This document shows, in pieces, positions 7,117 to 16,333 of a stretch of 20,945 nucleotides of DNA. The notes beneath the pieces are model-generated. The model was not told where the DNA came from. It searched no databases and worked only from the letters and a program-made list of their open reading frames with translations. Source of the DNA: Aureococcus anophagefferens (Eukaryota; Sar; Pelagophyceae; Pelagomonadales; Pelagomonadaceae); assembly GCF_000186865.1 (NCBI RefSeq), contig NW_008705576.1, forward strand, positions 430,307 to 451,251, read 5' to 3'. Positions within the stretch are counted from its first letter, which is position 1; the number at the start of each line of letters is the position of its first letter. The position numbers were made by a program, and so were the translations under genes.

Positions 7117-10100
7117 ATGGTCGAGAAGCTGCTGCGGCGCGCGCTCGCGTCGAAGCGCGGCCGCATCTTCTTCCTCGCCACGGCGGGCGTGACGCTCTGC
7201 GTGCGGCGCCTGCGGCGGCGGCGGCGGGCGCTCCTGCTCGCGCGGCGCCTCGCGCGCGGGCCGGCCAAGGCCGAGGCGTGCTACAGCCCCGTGGAGTGGA
7301 GCGACGACGACGACGGCGACGAGGAGCCGCACGCGCTCCCGGAACCGCCCGAGTTCCGGCGCCACGAGGCCGGCGACGACGGGCGCGGCGGCGCGCGGCT
7401 CCGGCCCGCGGACGCGCGCGCGGCCGCGCGCTGGCTCGCCGCGACGCATCTCGGGTTCCTCTTCGGGTCGCCCGGCGCCGACGAGCGCGACGCCGCGGCG
7501 CTGCGGGCCGCGGTGCTCGCGCGCGTGACCTGGCGGCGCTACCGCGACGGCGCGACGATCCTGGAGCGGGGCGCCGCGCGCGACGCGCTCGTGCTCGTCG
7601 TGTCGGGCGTCGCGGAGCTCTACGAGGAGGCGGACGACGACGACGACGGCGGCGACGCGCGGCGCTGCGGCGCCCTCAGCCGCGCGACGTCGGGCAGCTC
7701 CCAGGTCGGCCTGGACCTCGACGACGGCGACCGGTCCACGGAGACGCTGCCCTACGAGCGCTCCGGCTCGCTGCGCGCGCGGCGGGAGAAGCTCGCGTCG
7801 ACGCTGGGCCCCATGGAGGCGCTCGGCAAGTTCTCCGTCGTCGTCGCGGCCGCGGGGGCCGCCGGCGGTGCCGACGACGACCGCGGCGGTGCCGACGACG
7901 ACGGGCTGCGCGAGTACCGCGTCGTCGCGGGCGGCCGCGAGGGGCTGGGCACGGTGACGTGCGCGCTGGCCGCGGCGGATTTGCGGGAGGTCGCGCTCCA
8001 GTGGCCCGACGCGATTTTGGGCTACGCGCGGCGCTGCGTCGCGCGGCTCCACCGCGTCGCGCGCTTCGCGACGTCCGAGTTCCTCCGCGCGCCGGACGCG
8101 CACCAGCGCGACGAGTCCTTCTGCGACGTCGCGCCGCTGCCGGCGGTCGATTTCGACGGCCTGGCGAGCGACGCCTACGCGCCGGGCGCCGTCGTCGCGC
8201 TCGACCCGGACGCGCTGACGGTCCTCGTGTCGGGCGCCGTGCTCGTCGGCGGCGCGCGCGCGCCGGGCGACCCGCGGCGCCGCGTCGAGGCGCCCGCGGT
8301 GCTCGGCGGCTTCGCGTTTCTCGACGAGGAGCGGTCGAGGCGCGACGACGCGCTGACGGTCGTCGCCGACGGCGAGGGCTCCGGCGTGCGCGTCGCGCGC
8401 GTCCGCGAGGCGTCCCTGCGGTCGCTCCGCGGGGGCGGCGCGGCGGCCGTCGCCGAGGGCGTGCTCGCCGTCGTCAAGTCCATGGGGGGCGACGTGCGGT
8501 GCTTCCTGCGGAGCGGCATGACGCGCAAGTGGCTCCACGCCGGCGCGCGGCTGCTCGCGGAGCACGCGCCGACGCCGCCCCACTTTTACGTCGTCATCAG
8601 CGGGCGCGTCGCGCTCTCGCGCGCGGGCGAAAACGACGAGGACGTGAGCCGCGGCGGCGTCGTCGGGCTGGAGGCGGTGCTCACGGGCGCGCCGGCGCTG
8701 GACTTTGGCGCGCGCTGCGTCCGCGACACGGAGTTGGTGGCCGTGCCGCGGGAGGCGCTCGAGGACGCGCGGTCGGGCGCTTTATGGCTCCGGAAGCTCG
8801 CGGGGCATCTAGGACGGAACCGGGGCCGCGCGGACGTCGCCGACGAGGTGTCGACGCTCGCGTTCCTCGGCGCCGACGGGCCCGGCGCGGCCGCCGCCGC
8901 GCGCAACGCGGCCGCGGTCGCGGACGCGCTCGAGGCCATCGGCGAGGGCCCGCCGCTGGTCGTCGGGCCGCGCGAGGCGCTGGCCAAGTTCGGCGACCCC
9001 TTCGCGCGCCGCGGCGGCCACGGCGACGCGCCGCTGCTCTGGCGGCGGCGCGTGACGTCCTGGCTCGCCGAGTGCGAGGAGCGGCGCCGCTTCGTCGTAC
9101 TGGAGTGCTTCGACCGCGGCGGCGGCGCCGCGCCGAAGCAGTTCCTGCGCCACTGGAGCCGCCTCGCGCTGGGCAACGCGGACAAGGTCGTCGTCGTCGC
9201 CCACGGCGCGCGGTCGCGGGCGCTGGCGCCGCGGTCCCTGGAGCGGCGCGCGCTCTACGACCGCGGGCCCGCGCGGTCCGTCGTCGTGCTGCTCGCGCAC
9301 GAGGCCGGCGGCCCGAACCCGAAGCGGAGCGGCCGGTGGCTGGCCCAGCGGCCGTCGTCGGCGCGGGGGCCCCGCCTGCTCCACGTCGTCGTCGGCGACG
9401 GTTCGGACCTCGCGCGCGCCGCGCGGATTTTGGCGGGCCGCGCCGTCGGCGTCGTGCTCGGCGGCGGCGGCGGCCGGGGCCTCGGCCACCTCGGCGTGCT
9501 GCGCTGTGTGGAAATCAACCGCTGGTTTGGGGGGTCCCCACCAAACTTCAGAACTCTCTATCTCGGTCAAATCGAAATCGATTCGGCTGATTTTTGGACG
9601 AATCGATTGCTCTCGTCGAGTTCTCGAAGCACAGCAGAAAACCTCGCGTCAGAACGGTCGCATACGCGCACATTGAAGTCGGGTTGAAGATTTGATTTCC
9701 ACACAGGTGCTGCGGGCGCTCGAGGCCGGCGGCCTGCCGCCGGACATCGTCGGCGGCTGCAGCCAGGGCGCCTTCATGGCCGCCGCGTACGCGCTGCCGA
9801 AGCGGACCGCGGATCGCCTCGAGGCGACGTCGCTCGCGGCCGCGCACATCGCGCGGAAGCTCACGTCGCCCGCGGCGCTGCTCTGGGAGGCGACGCTCCC
9901 CCTGGTGTCCTTCTTCGACGGCAAGGGCTTCTCCAACGCCGTGCGCTACGGCCTCGCGCTCGCGTGGACGCCGCCGGCCGACCGCCGCGACGCGTCGACG
10001 TACAGCTCGGAGTCGGAGGACTCGGACTCCGACGACGACGGGTCGGCCTCCGACGACGAGCGCGCGCGCCGCCGGCGGCGGCGGCGGCGCTTCGCGGCGC

Positions 10101-11106
10101 GCGACGTCGAGGACTGCTGGCTGCCCTTCTTCTGCGTCAACACGAACCTCACGAAGCAGCGGTGCGACGTCCGGCTGACGGGCGACCTCGTCTTCGCGTG
10201 CCGCGCGTCGATGAGCGTCGCCGAGCTGCTGCCGCCGGCGCGGGACCCGCTGAGCGGCGACCTCCACTGCGACGGCTGCTACGTGAACAACATGCCCGTG
10301 CACGAAGGTGTCGAAATCAACCACTGGTGTGGGGGGTCCCCACCAAATTTCTGAACTCTCTATCTCGGTCGATTCGGCTGATTTTTGGACGAGTCGTTTT
10401 CTCTCGGCGAGGTCTCGAAGCACAGCAGATATTCCCATCCGTCGAATGACGCGAACATTGAAGTCAGGTTGAAGATTTGATGTCCACGCAGGTGCACGAG
10501 ATGCGCGAGGCGCTCGCCGCGCGGACCGTCGTCGGCGTCTCGGTCGTCGACAGCTCCGGCGGCGAGTTCACGGACATGGTCGACTACTCGCCCGAGGGGG
10601 TCTCGGGCTGGTACCTGTTGCTCTGCCGCTGGACGAACGCGCTGAAGGCTTTGGGCGGCTACGGCGCGGACTGCCGCAAGGTGCCGTCGATGTCGAAGGT
10701 GAACGCGACGCTGCAGGTGCTGCGGAACAAGTCGCAGCTCCAGGAGGACGTGGACTCGGGCACCATGGACCTGTTCCTCGAGATCGCGCCCGTGGCCGAC
10801 TTCTCCGCGAGTTGCTACTGGCAGCTCACGCGCGTGTCCAAGGTCGCGTTGGACTACGCTCTGCCGAAAGTCGCGGCCTTCGTGGCCAAGCGGCAGCGCC
10901 TGCGCTCGAGCTCCTACTGCGACGGCGCGCCGGCGTCCCTGCCGGCGCTCAAGTCCGCCCTCTTCCACTCCGTCGACCGCGACCTGTCGAGCTCGGACTC
11001 GAGCTCGAGGTTCCACCAGGCCGCGAGCCCGGGCCGCGACCAGGACCTCCTCCTGGCGCGCCTCTCCGACACCATGCTCCGCCACAAGAGCGCCCTCCAC
11101 TGGTAG
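7117..11106 (+). CDS. NTE/PNPLA6-type lysophospholipase with two introner introns
   Basis: Exons 7117-9495, 9707-10297 and 10492-11106 join in phase 0 to 1194 aa. Neuropathy-target-esterase proteins are ER-anchored serine hydrolases that deacylate phosphatidylcholine and lysophosphatidylcholine. An N-terminal hydrophobic segment (about 17-30) precedes a basic, then acidic, stretch. Three cyclic-nucleotide-binding-like beta domains follow at roughly 115-290, 330-440 and 445-560. The patatin domain starts near 770 with the oxyanion loop (GGGGGRGLGHLG, 782-793). The nucleophile elbow is GGCSQGAF with catalytic Ser812, and the catalytic Asp is D982 in CDGCYVNNMP. Between these lies an unusual Ser/Asp/Arg-rich insert (SSESEDSDSDDDGSASDDE and an Arg run). 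The segments DVEDCWLPFFCVNTNLT and RASMSVAELLPP are typical NTE landmarks. DG-Cys replaces the usual DG-Gly/Ala. Family assignment is strong; activity is inferred. Confidence 0.92.
9504..9706 (+). mobile_element. Introner element 1 (203 bp) forming intron 1 of the NTE gene
   Basis: The element ends in perfect 15-bp terminal inverted repeats: CTGTGTGGAAATCAA at 9504-9518 and its complement at 9692-9706. It is flanked by an exact 8-bp target-site duplication, GTGCTGCG, at 9496-9503 and 9707-9714. The intron is 9496-9706 (211 bp). Its GT donor is the first two bases of the left target copy, and its AG acceptor is the last two bases of the element. Removal restores GHLGVLRALE, an unbroken patatin motif. 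A near-palindrome lies at 9525-9546 (two 10-bp arms with one mismatch). The element has no transposase and is too small to be autonomous. This is the arrangement described for introners that behave as non-autonomous DNA transposons. Confidence 0.93.
10306..10491 (+). mobile_element. Introner element 2 (186 bp) forming intron 2 of the NTE gene
   Basis: This element is homologous to element 1 along its length: shared GAAATCAACC start, GGGGGGTCCCCACCAAA palindrome, GAACTCTCTATCTCGGTC, GGCTGATTTTTGGACGA, CTCGAAGCACAGCAGA and GGTTGAAGATTTGAT. It is 17 bp shorter. The 8-bp target duplication GTGCACGA is intact at 10298-10305 and 10492-10499. The terminal repeats have decayed to about 10 of 15 matching bases. 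The intron is 10298-10491 (194 bp), with the GT taken from the target copy and the AG from the element end. Splicing restores NNMPVHEMREAL. The decayed ends suggest an older insertion than element 1. Confidence 0.92.
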
Positions 11107-12330
<1,224 letters not shown>

Positions 12331-12482
12331 GCGCCGAGCCGGCGGACCCCGAGGCGACGCGGCGGCGCGGGCGCGCGCGCGCACCACCCTCCCCCCACTA
12401 ATACCCGATGCGAAGTCGGCGCGGGCTGCGGTCATCGGTCGCCGGTTCCGCTGCGGTGCGGCAGGCGGGATCGCTGGCAGAT

Positions 12483-13698
12483 TCACTGCAGTATGGAGCA
12501 GCGGAGGCGCCGGCGCGAGGCCGCCGCGAAGCTGCCGCCCCTGAGCGCCTAAGAGTGCCCTTTTTTTACCCGCGGGCGGGTGTCGTCTCCGGCGGAGCGA
12601 CGCCTGGACCTCGGCGGGGAGCGGGGCCCTGCGCTTCCCGCCCGGCGCGCCGCGCATGGCCTCCTGGAGCGAGGACCGCGTGCCGTTGGCCGTCGCCGCG
12701 GCGATGCGGGGCTCGCAGAAGTGGCGGAAGAGCGCGGTGTCCGTCGGGTAGAGGTCGTCGTTGATCCAGCGTCGCGTCGACGCGTTGGCGATCTTCGACC
12801 GGCCCTGGACGCGCGCGACGTAGGCGCGCTTCTCCGGGCTCGTCGATGCCGCGCCCGAGCTCCGGACGTGCTTCGAGTGCGCCGGGTCGATGCGCGGCGG
12901 CGCCGCGAGGCCGAGCTTCGCGGTCGCGGCGGCGGCCCAGTCCGTCGCGAGCGTCGTCGTGCACAGCACGTGGACCGTGAGGTCGCCCGCCGCGCAGTGG
13001 GGCGGCGCGGGCTTCACGTAGGCCGCCTGCGGGAGGAAGAAGTCCACGAGGATCTGCGGCGGGAGCTCGGCCTCGGCGGCGGCGCCGCCGGCGACGCGGC
13101 CGCGCCAGGCCTCGAGCACGCCGTCCAACGCCGGTGGGTCGTGGCGCGGCTTGAAGCGCAGCTGCGAGTGGCGGTACGCGGACTCGAGTCGCGCCGCGGG
13201 CTCGCGGAGGGTCACGAAGAGGCACTTCGCGCCGCCGCGGCGCTTCCCGTCGAAGTCGCTCCCGTCGCGGCGGCGCGCGGCCACGGAGGCCGTCGCCTTC
13301 ATGTCGTGGAGGTCCGGCAGGCCGACGCGGTGCGAGTGGTGCGCGAAGGCCGCCGGCGTCGCCAGGAGCGCGTCCTTCAACGTCAACGTGCCCGTGCCCG
13401 CGGGGCACAGGTTCCCGCAGGTCTCGGGCCGGACCGCGCCGTTTTCGCCGGCACAGGCTTCGAGGGCGCGGATGAGATCGGACGCGCACGCGCCGCCGCC
13501 GTCGCCTCCGCAGGCGTCGACGCCGCGCGCGGGCATGGCGAGGCTCTGCACTTTCGGGTGCCAGGACCGCCGCAGCTTCTCGCGCGCCCGCGCCCGCGCC
13601 GATTCTTCGACCCGCTTGTCCCGCCCCCACGTGCGCGCCTTCTTCGCGCTGTTCGTTGTCCACACCAGCAGCAGGGCGACCGCGACGCGCAGCATCAC
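12483..13698 (-). CDS. Secreted/Golgi sulfotransferase-like protein
   Basis: The start at 13698 gives [18 protein letters not shown], a signal peptide or membrane anchor. A sulfotransferase-like fold is suggested by a 5' PAPS loop candidate ([17 protein letters not shown], about 97-113), followed by HHSHRVGL and the 3' phosphate motif [13 protein letters not shown] at 165-177. The end, [17 protein letters not shown] (about 316-331), resembles Golgi carbohydrate sulfotransferases. The frame then runs on into low-quality sequence antisense to TCTP. I place the likely end by a 61-bp intron (donor at 12609, acceptor CTCTTAG ending at 12549) leading to a 21-codon exon and a TGA at 12485-12483, about 384 aa in total. 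That C-terminus is inference. The PAPS loop lacks the usual Lys. It is probably a glycan sulfotransferase; substrate unknown. Confidence 0.7.
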
Positions 13699-13904
13699 GG
13701 GCTGCAGACGCGGGCTGCTGCATTCCTAGCAAGGGAACGATGCAGTTCATGGTCGAGCATGCCGTAAATTTTACAGCAGGCGAGCCCTGCGATGGAGCAC
13801 ACCTCACGCCTTTGACAGAAGGGATGCACTCGATCAATTAAGGAGTTGCGTGTTGACACTGTCGCGCATCAAGGTCGCGATCGCAGCCTCGAGACGTTTG
13901 GATT
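13699..13904. promoter_or_regulatory. Divergent promoter region, sulfotransferase / methyltransferase
   Basis: The 206 bp between two divergent start codons must hold both promoters. It is less GC-rich than the genes (for example CCGTAAATTTTACAGC and CGATCAATTAAGGAG), as expected for a regulatory gap. I see no clear TATA box. A 33-codon frame starting at 13740 is probably chance. Confidence 0.5.
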
Positions 13905-15260
13905 ATGGCCGCGCTGGAGCTCGACTACGACGAGCTCTGGGGCGACGGCAGCGCCGGCCGCGTCGCCGTCGGCGGCGTCGACGTCGTCGTCGCCGGCGCC
14001 CTCGGCGACGCCGGCTTCACGGAGTTCGGCAACGAGGTCTGGCCCGGCGGCAAGGTCCTGGGCGAGTGGCTCGCCGCGCGGCCCGAGCTCGTGCGGGGCA
14101 GGGCCGTCCTCGAACTCGGCGCGGGCGCGGGGCTCCCGGGGCTCGTCGCCGCGGCCGCCGGCGCGGCGTCGACGACGCTCACGGACCTGCCCGAGGCGCT
14201 GCCGCTCCTGCGGGCCAACGCGGCGGCGAACGCGGCGTCCTGCCCGCGCGTCGTCGTCGCGCCCCTCGCCTGGGGCGCGCGACGCCGGCTCGACGCGTTC
14301 GCGCCGGACGTCGTCGTGGCCGCGGACGTCGTCTACAAATCGCAGCTCGTCGCGCCGCTGCTGTCGACGCTGCGGCTGCTCGCGCGCGACCCGGCGCAGC
14401 GCGTCGTGCTCGCCAACGACCGGCGGTCCTGCGGCCAGGCGCGCTTCGCCGGCGCCCTCGAGGCCTGCGACATGGTCCTCGAGGCGAGCGACACCGTCGG
14501 GTCCGTGCTCGTGCACGTCTTCCGGCCGGCGGCGCCGGGCGACGGCGACTTCGGCGGCGACGGCGAGCGCTGCGCGTTCGCGACGCCCGGCGGCGTCGCC
14601 TTCGACGTCGTCCAGTCGCCCCGGGGCGCCGACGGCCTCGGCGGTCTCGTCTGGCCCGGCGCGGTCGCGCTCGCGAAGTGGCTCGGCGAACGCTCGCCCT
14701 TTCCGCTCGCGGACTGCCGCGTGCTCGACCTCGGCGCGGGCACGGGGTTCCTCGGGCTGGCGCTGGCGGCCTACGGCGCGCGGCGCGTCGTCCTGAGCGA
14801 CGAGTTCGTCGGGCTCGCCGCGTGGAACGGCGCGCGGTTTCTCGAACGGCACCCGGCCGCGGACGTGTCCGTGCGGCGCGTGCGCTGGGGCCACGAGGAC
14901 GACGCCGACGCCGACGACGTCGCGGCGGGCCGGTGCGCGCCGGAGCCCATGGACCTCATCGTCGGCGCGGAGCTCGCGCCCATGGTCGCCGGGCACGCCG
15001 CGCTCGCGGCGGAAATGGACCGGCGGCTGGCGATGGCCGGGCCCCGGCGGACCGCGCGCGCAGTTCTAGCGTTAGCCCCCGGCGCGAGCCAGAGCCGGAA
15101 ATTCCTCGACGCGGCCGCCGCGCGGCCGTCCCTCGAGCTCGAGGTGCTCCATTTGGACGTCCCCGCGATACGCGCGGGCGACCCGGCCGTCGCCGGCCTC
15201 GACCTGACCTTCGACGACGGCGCCGAGACGCTCTGGGTCGCGGTGTTTAAGTCACGCTAG
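13905..15260 (+). CDS. Two-domain METTL21-like (lysine) methyltransferase
   Basis: The 451-aa protein has two consecutive Rossmann-type SAM-dependent methyltransferase domains. Domain 1 (about 40-206) has EVWPGGKVLGEWLA, SAM motif I VLELGAGAGLPG (68-79), the acidic TDLPEA strand end, and a clean DxxY-type motif, ADVVYKSQL (D141-Y144). That set is characteristic of the METTL21/Methyltransf_16 group of protein-lysine methyltransferases. Domain 2 (about 249-450) repeats the layout with LVWPGAVALAKWL and VLDLGAGTGFLG (273-284). At the DxxY position it reads GAELAPM, so its catalytic motif is degenerate. The family normally has one domain of about 200-300 aa, so this is an internal duplication. 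Domain 2 may be non-catalytic or act on another substrate. The ATG at 13905 is the first in frame with domain 1. The target protein is unknown. Confidence 0.87.
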   Translation: MAALELDYDELWGDGSAGRVAVGGVDVVVAGALGDAGFTEFGNEVWPGGKVLGEWLAARPELVRGRAVLELGAGAGLPGLVAAAAGAASTTLTDLPEALPLLRANAAANAASCPRVVVAPLAWGARRRLDAFAPDVVVAADVVYKSQLVAPLLSTLRLLARDPAQRVVLANDRRSCGQARFAGALEACDMVLEASDTVGSVLVHVFRPAAPGDGDFGGDGERCAFATPGGVAFDVVQSPRGADGLGGLVWPGAVALAKWLGERSPFPLADCRVLDLGAGTGFLGLALAAYGARRVVLSDEFVGLAAWNGARFLERHPAADVSVRRVRWGHEDDADADDVAAGRCAPEPMDLIVGAELAPMVAGHAALAAEMDRRLAMAGPRRTARAVLALAPGASQSRKFLDAAAARPSLELEVLHLDVPAIRAGDPAVAGLDLTFDDGAETLWVAVFKSR

Positions 15261-15338
15261 GTGCGCGCCGTGGAGGAGGCGCGGCAGTCCGAGGCGCTCT
15301 GGGTCCTTAAGTCACGCTAGGTGCGCGCCGTGGAGGAG
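15247..15338. repeat. 60-bp tandem duplication at convergent gene ends
   Basis: A 32-bp sequence (TTAAGTCACGCTAGGTGCGC and on) occurs identically at 15247-15278 and 15307-15338. Sequence before each copy is also similar (ACGCTCTGGGTC / GCGCTCTGGGTC). Within GTCACGCTAG lie both the TAG stop of the plus-strand methyltransferase (used in copy 1) and the TGA stop of the minus-strand glycosyltransferase (used in copy 2). Before duplication the two genes would have overlapped by 9 bp at their 3' ends. Confidence 0.9.
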
Positions 15339-16190
15339 CACGCAGTCCTCGGGGCCGCGGTCGACGCGGCGGACGTGCGCGCGCCACAGCGCGCCGTGCG
15401 CGCCGCCGAGCTTCTGCCGCTTCTTGCGCGCGAGGGCTTCCCGCGCCGCCGCGTCCGGCGCGAAGCCCGCGCATGTCGCCGCGCGGTCGGCCCACGCGGG
15501 ACACCCGTAAAACCGGCCGAGCTCGCGGTAGTCGGCTCCCGTCTCCCAGAGCGCGGCGCGGAGCAGCGGCTGGTCCGACGTCGGGTGCTTCGACGTCCTC
15601 GAGGACCGCGCGTAGAGCGCGCGCCAGCGCTCGAGGAAGCGAAGAGCGCCGGACGTGTTCCGGAGCAGCAGGAAGCCGCCGTTGAACTCGGGCACGCGGC
15701 GCGGCACGGCGCGCGCGGGCCCCTTCGCGACGGCCGCGGGCACGGGCCGCAGGGCGACGTCGAAGGGCGTCGCCGCGCCCCAGCGCAGGAGCGGCTCCAG
15801 GGAGCCGCAGGCGACGCTGTCGGCGTCGAGCGCGAGGAGGGGCGCGAAGGCCCGGAGCAGCGCCGGGAGCGCCGCGGCGCGCGCCTCGCGGACGGCCCGG
15901 ACGTCGTCGACGGCGCAGGTCGCCCGGCGGCAGGCGCCGCCGCCGCGCCGCGCCGCCGCCGCGACGCGCGCCGCGAGCGGCGCCGGCACGAGCGCCGCGA
16001 CGTCGACGGCGCGCGTGAGGCCCGCGGATCGGCCGCGCAGCGTCGCCGCGTCGCCCACGGCGACGAGCTCGAGGCGCTTCGCCGCGACGAGCGCCGGCGA
16101 GTGGGCCGCGATGGACCGGGCGGCGCGCTCCGCCTCCAAGAGTGCAGCCAGGCCCACGGTCTGGAAGACGACCGCGAAGGAGGTGCCCAT
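15312..16190 (-). CDS. Nucleotide-diphospho-sugar transferase-like protein (GT-A fold)
   Basis: The 292-aa protein is preceded by an ATG at 16190 in a divergent gap. FVVFQ-like N-terminal strand sequence leads to the key block LLALDADSVACGSLEPLL, with the DxD metal/sugar-nucleotide motif D122-A-D124. EFNGGFLLLRNTSGALRFLERW (168-189) and TSDQPLLRAAL (204-213) follow. This order (DxD, N-G-G-F, D-Q) is typical of GT-A glycosyltransferases of the nucleotide-diphospho-sugar transferase group (GT77-like and relatives). A Cys-containing region near YGCPAWADRAATC follows. The N-terminus has only a weak hydrophobic stretch (SFAVVFQTVGLAALL), which could be the first strand of the fold, so Golgi anchoring is uncertain. 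The sugar and acceptor are unknown. Confidence 0.8.
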   Translation of the reverse strand: MGTSFAVVFQTVGLAALLEAERAARSIAAHSPALVAAKRLELVAVGDAATLRGRSAGLTRAVDVAALVPAPLAARVAAAARRGGGACRRATCAVDDVRAVREARAAALPALLRAFAPLLALDADSVACGSLEPLLRWGAATPFDVALRPVPAAVAKGPARAVPRRVPEFNGGFLLLRNTSGALRFLERWRALYARSSRTSKHPTSDQPLLRAALWETGADYRELGRFYGCPAWADRAATCAGFAPDAAAREALARKKRQKLGGAHGALWRAHVRRVDRGPEDCVLLHGAHLA

Positions 16191-16333
16191 TGCGCGCGGG
16201 GCTGCGTGCCGCCGATGATGAATGCAAGATCCTCAGCCTCCCGGTATGTTGAACATCTGTTGAACCATCGCGAAGCCGTGAAGCTGCGAGGCGCCGGTCC
16301 ATTGTCGGGCCGCGACGCTTGCGCAGCGCTGCC
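16191..16333. promoter_or_regulatory. Divergent promoter region, glycosyltransferase / CCCH protein
   Basis: Only 143 bp separate the two divergent start codons, so the promoters are shared or overlapping. The region includes a less GC-rich patch (GATGATGAATGCAAGATCC and GGTATGTTGAACATCTG). A short imperfect inverted repeat is visible there: TGTTGAACA at 16247-16255 with GTTGAACCA just after it. No recognised factor site is claimed. Confidence 0.45.

Noticed and set aside
6397..8583. 728-codon open frame on the minus strand across the aminotransferase and NTE genes
   Set aside because: It is an Arg/Ala-rich shadow caused by high GC at third positions; the plus-strand frames carry clear enzyme motifs.
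9707..9735. Frameshift or pseudogene in the NTE gene at the introners
   Set aside because: Unspliced frames are interrupted, but exact 8-bp target duplications and phase-0 joins restore the family motifs, so these are introns.
13740..13841. 33-codon frame in the divergent gap upstream of the methyltransferase
   Set aside because: Short, no motif, and placed where promoters must be; a functional upstream ORF cannot be supported.
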